Assembly: GCF_900090045.1 (NCBI RefSeq)
Contig: NC_041779.1
Location: forward strand, 1 to 64,000
DNA: 64,000 nucleotides
Reading direction: 5' to 3'
Source of the DNA: Plasmodium malariae
Lineage: Eukaryota > Apicomplexa > Aconoidasida > Haemosporida > Plasmodiidae
Both the position numbers and the translations under genes were made by a program. Numbering within the stretch: position 1 is the first letter of the stretch; the number at the start of each line of letters is the position of its first letter. Below are positions 36,945 to 48,183 of this stretch, in pieces. The notes under the pieces are model-generated. The model was not told the origin of the DNA. It did no database searches and saw only the letters and a program-made list of their open reading frames with translations.

Positions 36945-36975
36945 GAATAGAAGAAAATTTAGTTTAATAAAAAAA
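36945..36975 (-). promoter_or_regulatory. Distal upstream element, copy E
   Basis: GAATAGAAGAAAATTTAGTT is followed by an A-run, 0.89-0.92 kb upstream of the ATG. The AGAAGAAA start and the A-rich tail are kept, but the ATATTAATATAG core is diverged. Confidence 0.35.
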
Positions 36976-37934
36976 TATATATATATATATATGTTACAAA
37001 TGAACTAGTAATAACTCATTAAATTTATCTAATTAATTTAAAATTTTAATTATATGAAAAATTTTCTAAAATGTATAGTTTATTTATATGGTAATTATTA
37101 ACATAATATACATTTATGTAATTTTTGCAAAACTTAATTGTATTATTATACTCAATAACATATCAATAAATAGTTAGAACTCTTCTTTTAAATGTAACTG
37201 TTTGAAATCCTTAGGTTAGTATTTATAAATAATACGTAATTAAAAGGGTATGTTCTTTTATTATATATAATATCATAGTTATAAAATGCTAAAAATTTAA
37301 ACGTCCGTTAAAAAGATTTTTATAATAGATATGTTTTTTTACACATTTTTATAAATTATATTTCACATAATAAATACTAAGTCTTCCTTTTAGAATTATC
37401 TATACATATGTATGTGTCCATATATCAAAATATATGCATTACTTCCCATAAAACATAAAACAAGACACATTTATCTTTAATTTAACATTAATATTAGATT
37501 TTCTTAGAAAAATGCCATATGATAATTTTAGAATATAACAGAATATAAAATAAAAATAAAAATGATCTAGTACAAATATTAATTATTGCATTTCTAAAAA
37601 ATTATACGAATTGTACTACTAAGGACTAATTTTGAAGAACACAAATATATATACATAGAAATATATTTAAATAGACAAATATATAAATTATTCCATAAGG
37701 TTTAATCAATATACAATTTTAATTTAAAACACATTCAAAAATATTAAAACAATCAAATTCTAAAAAAAATGAAGAAAATATATATTCGTGTTTGTGTATT
37801 AACTAGATTGCACATACTCTTGTGCATTTAAGATATTTTAGATATAATATATATCCTTATTAATATATTAATATAATTGCTATAGTTATTACTTCGTATT
37901 AAAGACTTCTTTACAGAAAGATATGCATTACTTA

Positions 37935-38833
37935 TTAGTTATTATACTCATTAATTATCTTAATTTTACTATATTCTTCATTATTCCTTAAGATTTTATA
38001 AATTCATATTATAAGCATAACAGATAATATTACAATAAGTATGCTAAAATATACTATATAAGAATAGGTATCCGTAATATTTGTCATCTTTTCTATAGCA
38101 TCATAGAAAAAATTTCCAACTGTATTATTTTTAATCTCCGTCCATTTAATATTATTCAAAAATGTTAATCCTGGAGATAGTGGAATTCCTACACCTACCA
38201 AAAAAAAAAAAAAAAACATAGCTACTCCAAATCCGTAATTTCTAAATTTTATTTTTTTTAAAGCTATATCTCCAATTCTCCTTCTTTTCTCCAAAAAATC
38301 ATCATATCCTTTTTTTTTAATCCATTTTTTCTCAAAATGAAAATGTTTTCCATCAAACAACCCATTATTGTAATCAATAACTTCTGTATAATATTCGGCG
38401 TTCTTTAATAAACTACTATTTATTTGTTTGCTTTTTCTTTTGTCCGATTTTTCATTAATATATATATTTTTTTTTTCATCCACTCCATTTTTCAGAAACT
38501 ATTCTTTCAAAAGTAAATTATTTAAATTGTCCTTTTCATATTTTCCTAGTGATCGATAATTTCTTCAATTTAACTTACCAAAATGGTAATTATCATTTAT
38601 GAATTTGCTAGATATACTCTGAACAGAAAAAATAAATATTTATTATTAAAACTATTATATAATATAAAGCTAGAAAAAATGTTAATAAAAATAAAAAAAC
38701 ACTACAAATATAATAAACATAAATATAGTTAAATTATATAATAATGCTATATCCTGATTAAAATAGCATATCCGTGTTAAAAAAAAAACGAAACTATTTT
38801 CATAGAAATAAGTAAGTTTTTTTCGTGTTGCAT
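37935..38833 (-). pseudogene. fam-l: fam-l pseudogene (three nonsense codons in an otherwise open exon 2; broken exon 1)
   Basis: Exon 1 (38833 to about 38748) starts MQHEKNLLISMKIVSF. It leaves frame in a T-run before LTRICYFNQDI, and its splice donor is GC instead of GT. Exon 2 (38618-37935) keeps one frame throughout. It has a TGA after HFGKLN and a TAG after NNLLLKE, and the PEXEL region is altered to RSLGK. The body is well preserved (EYYTEVIDYNNGLFDGKHFH, EKKWIKKKGYDDFLEKRRRI, first membrane segment FGVAMFFFFFLVGVGIP). A third stop, TGA, sits in the last membrane helix just before IYKILRNNEEYSKIKIINEY. Three single-base nonsense changes without a frameshift suggest a fairly recent death. 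Confidence 0.9.
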
Positions 38834-41137
38834 AATATAAATCTTTAATATTTTATTATATTAAGAGAAAAATAAATTAACGAATATGCACTTCTAGTGA
38901 TAATGTGTGCTCTATTTATTTAAACAATTATTTTTATTATTTCTTCATAAATAAATTATAAATTGTATCTAAATGTTTTATATTTTACTATAAATACAAT
39001 GTAAAATAACATTAAATATATACTTTATAATTTTTATCATATTGTTATTTAAAAAAAAAATAAATATCCTTGAAATATAATAAATAGAATTCTTAGACAA
39101 ATATTTAAAATATGTAATTTATTTATTTAATTCAGATCACAAATAAAATAATTTTTTTATTAATCATGTTCACAATGAACTATAAATTAAAATGTTCATT
39201 TTTTTTTATATATATATAATGAGTTGATGTACTATACAGAATTCACAGTATATATATATAATATATTCCTCTGTACATTAAAATTATTACTAATCTTTTA
39301 AAGGATTCTCTCTATTAATAATTCTAATTTTATAAATATTATATTCTGGAAAAACTGATTATCTTTAATAATAAATTAATTATTATAATTTTGGTATTAT
39401 TAAAAGAATACAAAAACTTATATTGTGTCATTTATATAACGTGAATTAATTCCTCCACAAACACATATAATTTTTTATGTTGTATTATTTTCCTTAGAAA
39501 GTACACATTATACGATATTACAAAATCTATAGAGAAATATTTATTTTAAAAGTAAAAAAGGGATGATTTTTTATTTTTTTTTTTCATATTTATTTACTGT
39601 TATCATTTTTATTAATATTTAATTTATACCATTATTTGTAAATAACAAATATTTGCACTCATCTTCTTAATTTTTTTATTTTTTTTTAATTAATTATATA
39701 TATTTAGATGAAATATTAATATAGTAAAAAAGAGGGAAAAAAAAAGGGGTTAAGGATAAAATGGAATATAAATATTGATTAAATTTCCATTATTTTAAAA
39801 TATATCAAAAGTAATGAATGTACTCCTAATATGCAAGAATAATATTTACATAATAAATGAGAAAGAATAAGAACATAATCTACTAATATATATGATTTAT
39901 TAACTTATTTAATTATTATTTTAGAACAAGTATATTATTTTTAATATATCGTGCTGTAAATATCTACAGATTAAAAGATATTTTGTACGTGGACCGTAGT
40001 AGAACTCCTTAAATATTTAAATAATGGATATTTTAACGAATATAATTTTAGTAACTATAAAATATTATTTGAAAAATTTTATGGCCATTTTATATTATTT
40101 TCATTAAGCGTATAATTTAAAATATATTATATATATACAAAATATAGTAATTATGTGAAATAAAACTTTATATTATTTTTATTAAAGAGAACAAAATACA
40201 TGTAAATGTATATGAAAAGGAAAAATATATCTAATTTTTAATATCATAAAATTACATTATTAAATTTTTATTGATTTAATGTATATATATTATTGTAGTA
40301 ACATTTATGAAAAAACTAATTTGTTTTCATTTAGCATTTTCATAAACTGTCCATCTAAACTTTTACTTACCAATAATATATCAATATGAAAAATACCTTA
40401 TCCCATATAATATATGTGTAATTATTCTATACATAAAACTTAGATAATAAATTAAGGAAAATAAAGTATGCATAAATAAAATCCTATTTAACATTTATTT
40501 GTAATTGAACCTTTTCAATTTAGTTAGATTCACTGTTTTTAAAACATTTTATGAGATATCCTTTTAAGAAATAAATAAAAATTGTAAAAATGATTTATGA
40601 TATTCTCAAATTAATAAATCTTAAACACACAGTTTAATTTCTGCGGAAAATGCACAATTTTCTTATTATTACGTATATATATAATATGTCAATAATTTTT
40701 TTTTTTTTTATATACATATCCTATTAAAGTTTGTATGTTCACAGCTATGCCTTTTTTATATAAAATAAAATAAAATAATTATGTTTAAAGTTTACAAATA
40801 AACATGAAAATATAAAATATTTATAAATTTCAACTTTAAAAATATTATTTTCATATATACACTATCAATATATTACCATATTCACAAAAAAAAAAAATTC
40901 ATTAAAACGTTCAATTTTTATGGTGTCTTATATTTTATTTATATGGTTTAAATATAATTTACCCAGATACTTGAATATTGACTTTTTAGAAAAAACATAA
41001 TACTTTTTAATTTTTCTTTTTTATAAATTTACTCATAAATTTAATATTTTACTATTTCTAAAAATTTTGCATATTTGAAAAAACACATAATTTTTCCATG
41101 TATAATGAACATACGTGACTGATTACATAATAATTTC
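38834..41137. other. Spacer upstream of the fam-l pseudogene
   Basis: It carries a weak proximal element at about 39220-39255 (TACAGAATTCACAGTATATA) and a clear distal element at 39703-39730. From 40 to 41.1 kb I see nothing codable. Confidence 0.5.
39703..39730 (-). promoter_or_regulatory. Distal upstream element, copy F
   Basis: TTTAGATGAAATATTAATAT, then AGTAAAAAAGAGGG. It is nearly identical to copy B and lies 0.87-0.90 kb upstream of the exon 1 ATG at 38833. Confidence 0.45.
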
Positions 41138-41466
41138 ATGAATACGGTTGTTGTACAAAAAGGAAATAATATACATGATCAATTAAAAAACAATAGATCT
41201 GAATATTCTACTAGTAAAAATCATATAACCAAGTCCAAAAGTATAGCATATCCTTTCTATTTTCCAATATCCTACAGGAATATAATCAATTTCAATTAAT
41301 CCTAAATCTCGTAAAACTGTCACTTAACAAGTTATAATATTGAGAAATGTCACCTACTAATTATACTAAATATAAATTTGATTCCTCATTTCCATTAATT
41401 ACATTAACATTTATTCTAATATTTTTTTTTATTTTTTTTTCTAACAATAAAAATTATACCAATTAA
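41138..41466 (+). pseudogene. Relic of STP1/PIR-type ectodomain tail and membrane exon
   Basis: Positions 41138-41299 read MNTVVVQKGNNIHDQLKNNR and continue Ser/Asn/Lys-rich (TSKNHITKSKSIAYPF) to a stop. Positions 41347-41466 read SPTNYTKYKFD and then SSFPLITLTFILIFFFIFF, a membrane helix, then SNNKNYTN and a stop. Order and strand fit the linker and membrane exon of an STP1 gene whose cytoplasmic exon is decayed at 42276-43401. The gap of about 0.8 kb is longer than the 84-base intron of the intact STP1, so an insertion or two independent fragments are possible. Confidence 0.45.
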
Positions 41467-42275
41467 GTATACTAATAATCTACTATAGTCGCTATTTTAC
41501 GCCACTAAATTACCATTATTATAGTACTGCATTTACGAACATGTAATTTTCTTTTAAATGTTTTAGTTTGTCTGGATATTTTCACTTTATATAATACAAA
41601 AAATGTAAATATTTTGAAATATCTTGATGAATGCAAGGATCATATACTAATAAATAGTACTAAATATGATAAAACTATTCTTGTAGCAGTAGATATTATA
41701 TTATATATCATACTGTAAAAAATTATAAATTATAAATATTTAACAATAAATATATTCGTTCATATAAAATAAAATATTAAAAGAGTTAAATGAAATTTAT
41801 TTTAAAAATGCACAAAAAAAAAATGTCAATAATTCTTTTAATTATAATATTTCAACGTAATATTATAAATGTATGTTCTATGGAAAACTACAAAAGTCTC
41901 ATGAAAAAAGGAGCGTTTAACTGAGCCCAAATACATAATGAACAAAATATAAAAGAGTAAAGTGTATATATTTAATAAAGTGATAAAAAAATAAATAAAA
42001 AAATATTAATATTAATTAGACAACCAATACTAACGTTAGTACTAAAAATCAACATATATAGTATATGTAGTATTTATTCCAAAAAATATATTTATATAAT
42101 ATATACATATAAATATATATAAAAACAATTCTAAAAATAAATAAGAATAAATTTTATCACTAAGCATAGTAGGAAAGGAAAAGATTCATTAATTTAGCTA
42201 ATAAAATATGTAATAAGAATTGATAATTCTAGTAATTTATTTCATAAATATATTTATTTTATATTGAAGTACATT
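41467..42275. other. Gap between STP1 relic pieces, with a short signal-like frame
   Basis: Positions 41790-41924 encode 44 residues, MKFILKMHKKKMSIILLIII and then FQRNIINVCSMENYKSLMKK, ending in a TGA. The inner Met gives a good signal peptide shape (basic start, ILLIII core, cleavage after a Cys-Ser). It could be exon 1 of a gene that is now lost, because no second exon is visible. Otherwise the gap is plain A+T sequence. Confidence 0.35.
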
Positions 42276-43401
42276 TTAATATAACTCTTAAAAAAGAACA
42301 AAAAAGACATTAAGAAGGTAAGTTAAATAATTGGAAATATTATTACCTTCACATTCTGAGAGTAAAAATGATATTTTAAAACACTATCACTCATAACATC
42401 CATTATACCATTATAAAATCATAAAATATATAAAAATAAACGAAACCTATATTATGAAAAACTTAAATTTGTCAAATAGCTAAAATGTAAGATCTAAAAC
42501 TATTGTAGAAATGCATATGAAAGTACACAATGAATGCAGAAATGAAGAACGGAAAATCAACAAAGAAGAATTTTTATCAACATTATTACAAATGTTCACA
42601 GAAGAGGAGTATAGGATTTATCCTAATTTAACAAATGATGAGTTAATGGAAAATATTAAATGTATAAATGATATTGAAAAACAAAAATTTTTATGGAATT
42701 ATGTAATATAAAGGCATAAATCTTCCTGAGAAATTTATTATAATAGACCGCTTCAACATTATAAAGCATTAATGGTAAAAAGGAAAAGCATACGTAAAAA
42801 AAGTTCAAGAATTAAATAAGAAATATTCTAGCAAAAATCAGTATGTTCCATTTATAGAAATACAATAAGGTGCTTGGATACAATGCATGTCGAAAAAAGG
42901 TACCATTTATAGAACAATATTTAGAACAGGGTTCTTTATGGAATTGACAGAAAAATAACAGGATATTTCATGTGAATATGAAGAAAATAAAAGGGAATTA
43001 TCACTAATAAATACAGAAGAATTTCATAACACAGATATTTATATAGATATATACGTATATGTATATATTACTACCAAAAATATATATACTCTTACATATG
43101 ATGGTATTACAAGAATTAAAAAAAAAGGAAAATATAAAATATAAGGGGAAATGCTAGGATATTTTCATAAATGAATGAGAACAGAACCAAATTTATGGAA
43201 AAATTCAGAAATACAAAAAACCTAATTAATTTTAAAGGAGAAAATTTGGAAAATAAAAAAAATATAGGTCATATAGGGGGAGATAATTTTAGAAAGGAGA
43301 TAGACTATTGGATAAGTGAAGATAATGCAAATGTAAATTTCACAGTTAATGATGAGAAATTAAACAAAACCGTTGAAATATCGGGAACTCATATCTTATA
43401 A
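42276..43401 (+). pseudogene. STP1: STP1 pseudogene, cytoplasmic exon, heavily decayed
   Basis: This stretch parallels exon 4 of the intact STP1 at 22585-23739, with many stops and shifts. The best pieces are 42511-42711 (HMKVHNECRNEERKINKEEF, then YRIYPNLTNDELMENIKCIN, then KQKFLWNYVI) and 43171-43401 (HIGGDNFRKEIDYWISEDNA to the stop). The intact gene has HMEVLEVCRNEEWENNKEEF, YNAYPNLKNDNLITENIKSS and HIGNDSFRNEIENLIREDNV at the matching places. The 3' flanks also match (TTCATAGGTATGCATCCAAA here, TTTATAGGTATACATCCAAA there). No functional product is expected. Confidence 0.88.
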
Positions 43402-44307
43402 ATTCATAGGTATGCATCCAAAGTATATTCTGATGATATTTCAGATAAAACATCCGTTGTCCATAAAAGATAATTCTTAAATACTCTGATATCATAAGGG
43501 AACAAAAAAGAACAATGTTATTAGCAATATAAATAAAATAAGCAAAAGTCATATATAAAAATAAATATGCATATTAGGAGATATACATAACATATATATT
43601 TCTTTTTATTTCTGTATGAACATCTAGAAAAAATTTATATTAATCTTTAAATTAATAAAAATGGGAATTTTTTAATGCGCATGTAAAAAAAAAATTAATT
43701 GTTTTGTACTAGTTATTAGAATATTAATTCACGAAGTTTTAAGTAATGTTTCTTAGCTGAATCATTAAAAACTAATTTTATTCGTAAAATTCTAAGATAT
43801 GTTAAATATATATCCTATTTTAAATACCCATTAGTTTCTAATATATATATATTAGATTAATACAAAATATTAAAAAACAGTATCCCAAAATAGTAATATT
43901 AAATAGAGGATTAGTACCCTACAAAAGAAGTTGTTTAATTATATGCATATTATTTGTCAATTGTTTTTAAGTTTTACTTAAATATTTAATTTGTTTATAC
44001 TTCATTTATGTAATCTATCATTGAAATGTTATAACCTTAATAACATAATGTTATTCTTTAAGAGGAATTTACTTTTACAATGATTTATAATAAGAACATT
44101 TTTATCGCACCTTCAAAAAGAACAATAATTATATTCTTAATCTATTTTTCTTTCACATTATGCTATAAAGTTAAATGTTATGGTTAATATCACTTTCTAA
44201 TATGTATAATATAATATAATATAAAGTTTAATAAATTTATTTTTAATCTAATACGTTATTAAATATGTAAATCTATTTGTTTTTTGTTTAATAATACGTG
44301 AAGCGTA

Positions 44308-44350
<43 letters not shown>

Positions 44351-47300
44351 AATAATTATATTTTCCAAAGTTATAACGCACTTAATTAATAACATTATAT
44401 TATATTTTTTATGTAATGATGTTTAGATTTGTAAAAACGTATATGTATATATTAGTATACCCATGCATATATCTCTTTTTCATTTCAAAAATTTGTTGTT
44501 TCCTATATCTATTTATAACATCTAAAATGAATGATTAAAATATTTTTGAGAATTTGTAAAATATAATTACTGTTATTATATTAATTTCGAAAGACAATTA
44601 TAAATATGGAATTAGCTTTAATAAGTATAATTAAATATTTATTAATATAGATATAATATATTTTTTTTTTATTCGTAAAGAACGAAAACAACATAATAGA
44701 AATTTTTTTAATATATACTATAATATTTATTATTTCTCTGTAATATAAGGTGAAAGTGGATAAAATATTTAAGTATAAAGTAATAAAATATAGCTGTAAT
44801 AAAATTTCTTAATTTTGTTCTCGAAAAAAATGTTTTAAATATTTTAGAATATATTACTAACTTTTTTCCTTTTTCTTTCATTTATGTTATTTTATTTAAT
44901 ATAATTTTATCTGCAGAAAGGAAAGATATTCTTAATTTACTTTTTATAATTAAATGTTTTTTTTACATAAAAAATTAAAGAAATCTTAATCGTAATTTCT
45001 CTGAGATTTTTAAAAAACTAATTTTAGAACAAATTAATACATCAAATTTGTAAGTGCAATATGAAGCGCATTATTATTATACATTCAATAAGTCTTTTGC
45101 ATATATTTTATCTACAAAAAAAATTATTTTATTTTTTCTTTTATACAAATTTACAAGTTACTTAAGTTTAAAAAAAACACTAATTTCATTATATGTATAA
45201 TATATTTCTAATGAACTGAGCTCATTCATATAATACTAACATTATGTGTATGAAAACTATGTATAATAACTAATATAAGGTATTGTAAATGAACTTAATG
45301 ACATTGATAAAGAAATAACAAATCATAGGTTATTGCATAATTCCTCATATAGTAATTTTTTAATGCTTTATAATTATGCTGAAAATTTTGTTAAAATAAA
45401 ATATTTTCGTATTCACTTATAACAGCATCCCATTCGTAAGTGCATTTAAAATATAAATTATTAATACTTTATACATATATTGTTTAAAGGCATCACTGCT
45501 CATAAATTTTTATAACATTCATGTTTGTTTGTATATATAACATCTTAATTAACATTATCATAAAAATGTACTATAAATAAAAATAAGTTTCAGTTTAAAT
45601 GACTTATTTTTAATTTTAACATATAAATTCATATTTCACGTACATAATTCTTGAATAGCAAAAAAGTCCTTAGCTATAATTCATCATTCTTAACTATTTT
45701 TTATATAAAATTCATATAAATATTCCGTAAATCTAGATCCATATTACAAATTAAGGCACTTTTTATTGATCTTGGCAATTCATTTAAAAAAGGCATCAAA
45801 AATACAGTGATATACATAGAAATATAAATATATTTTAAATAGATAACAATTTTTCGTTATAAAATTAAAAAAAAATTGTTTTCGTAAACTATACAACATT
45901 ATATTTTCTAAAAAATAAAAAGTTTTTAAGAACGTTCATATATATATCTGTATAAATGAGGAAGTTACTTAAAAATAGTAATATATTCTTTATTATAAAT
46001 ATAACAAACATTAGAAACCAATTTTAAAATATTCATTACATATTTTATACTACATCCAAAAAATATTTAATAAACTCTGTATGTGCTTATATTGTTTCAA
46101 TAAATATCAATAAATAATAATGTATTAATGTAATATGATAAAAAATTAATAATATTATAATGCTATATTGTAAGAATAACGTACGAAATTTTAAGTACCA
46201 ATTTTTTATTTCTTGGAATGAAGATTCATTCATTTTCGTTATCATTTTGATTATTTGCTACATTTATGTTAGGAAAGCCATTTTTCCCTCATGTTAAATG
46301 CATTTTTTATAATTCTATAACGCAAAAGAATGAATAATATCCGTATAAAAAAACAAATAACATTTCAACTGATTTTGCATACATAATACATTATTATATT
46401 TTTAATATCGATAAATTTATTATTTATTATTATTTTTTTTTTTTCTAAGAATACTATTTTTTTTCGCAAAATAAATTAAAATAAAAAAAAAAAAATTTTA
46501 CTTGCATAAACGTTTATTTTTAATACTTTATCCTATTTTGTATTAATAAAACTTTTTAATTAATATTAAAACAACTAAGTTCTGAGGCGAAATAAATAAA
46601 ATGTTTTATTTTTTTTTATAAAATAAAAATTTAATTTTTCATATACAGTATAGCAATAAAATTGAATACAAATAATATATATTTCATTATTAACAGATCC
46701 CTCAATATTTTTTAAGAAAATATATAATTATCTTGATATTGTATAAATCGCATGCAAATAAGTTATATTAAATTATTATTATTACATATATATATATTTT
46801 TTCTATAATAATTATGTCTATTGCAAATTATTTTAAAAAAAATTTTCCTATGTAGGATACAACATAACTTTAATATATCTTAAATTATTTTTATTAAATA
46901 CAAAAATTTTAAATGATCTTTTTCTTAAAGCTAAGTTACAACATATAATAGGTCATATAATTTTTTTATATTTTATTTGTTTTAATAAACAAAAGAACTA
47001 AGCTCCTTACAATAAATGTATAATAATATATAAATAAATTTTTTTGAAATAAATTATTCATATATTCCTTAGTTGCAATTATTTAATTATGTGTTTTCTA
47101 ATGATTTTACAGAACCTAATCTATTTATATTATTTTAATTAGTACTTTTGCATAGAAAAATTACTATGATATTTTTATTTAATATATTTTTTCTCGTATT
47201 ACATTTGAAAACATCATATAATTATTATATTTAAATATATTTAATCGTAAGATTTTTAACATTTTGGAGTATCACAAAGAAATAAAGGAAAAGTTATAAT

Positions 47301-47386
47301 AAATATTCTATTTAATATTATCGAAAAAGTTATATTTCAAAAATTAAATTATCACAAAGCATCTGACTCCTAAAATTAAATTCGAA
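43402..47386. other. Long spacer between the STP1 relic and the exported-protein gene
   Basis: The first 70 bases are the STP1 3' flank. No gene is supported in the remaining 3.9 kb. A (TA)n tract is at 44314-44347. Just upstream of the next gene, near 47250-47285, is a stretch with GGAGTATCACAAAGAAATAA that has a partial copy near 49750. Confidence 0.5.
44314..44347. repeat. (TA)n microsatellite
   Basis: About 16-17 TA units, the longest pure dinucleotide tract in the window. Length variation between isolates is likely. Confidence 0.85.
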
Positions 47387-48183
47387 ATGATAGCTCATAC
47401 AAATAAATTAACTTTTTTTATTATAATTTTTTCATTTTCCCTATTAATATGGATATTCCAGGATGCTTATGCGGTAGAATTATTATATTTAATAATTTCT
47501 ATACATTCATTATAAATCATGTATTTTAATTTTAAAAATAACAATTTATTCATATGGAAATGAGGACATTTTTATAAATATTAAATATTTATTAACATTT
47601 TTAGGCAGATGTCTCTACAGAATCAGTGAATAATAAAAAATATCATAATCATAAGTTTGATTTAGGTATGAGAAGATTTTTTCTGGGACCAATGTATTAT
47701 GAAGGTGATGATTCCATACCCAAACATTATAAAAAATATTGCTTTTCCCAATTTTTAAGATGTTATGATACATCCAAATATAAGGATATCATTATAGATT
47801 CTTATAATCCAAATGTATCTAATGCAGCTATTGTCAAATTATATAATGAATTAAAAGAAGAAGCAGAGAAATATGATGGATACAAACCAAGAGCAATAGA
47901 AATAGTTAAATATATAAATGATCTTTTATATTATTTAAAATTGAAATATAAAAAGAGAGTTGAAACAGCATCACCTCCTAAAAAGGAAAAATACAAAAAA
48001 CTTTTACAAATTGTATCTAGCCCAAAAATTAAAAATTTGCTTAGACTTACTATTCCAAGATTAGCAGAATCATACTATATATTTTCGTATATCACAAACA
48101 TAGATCATTCAATAGATGAAGTAATTTTATCTGACTTAATAGAACAAGCAAACTCTATTTTATCTTTACATAATAAAAATTGA
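47387..48183 (+). CDS. Secreted or exported Plasmodium protein of unknown family
   Basis: Exon 1 (47387-47473) and exon 2 (47605-48183) join in phase 0 (donor GTAGAA, acceptor TTTTTAG), giving about 221 residues. Exon 1 is a signal peptide, MIAHTNKLTFFIIIFSFSLL, ending near DAYA, a good cleavage site. The rest is soluble, basic and helix-rich: MRRFFLGPMYYEGDDSIPKH, an alpha-rich centre (YNELKEEAEKYDGYKPRAIE), and a KK/EK-rich segment before IPRLAESYYIF. There is no PEXEL at the usual position, no membrane helix, and only two Cys (YCFSQFLRC). The signal exon plus single large exon is the common layout of Plasmodium exported-protein genes. I do not recognise the family. It could be a PEXEL-negative exported protein or one secreted into the vacuole. 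Confidence 0.85.

Larger units (their letters stand above)
36054..37934. other. Spacer: fam-m upstream flank, then fam-l 3' flank
   Basis: It carries the proximal (36455-36505) and distal (36945-36975) elements. From about 37460 it holds the fam-l 3' flank (TTTAATTTAACATTAATATT, then GATAATTTTAGAATATAACA), similar to 31095-31170 and 57230-57290. No gene is supported. Confidence 0.55.
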
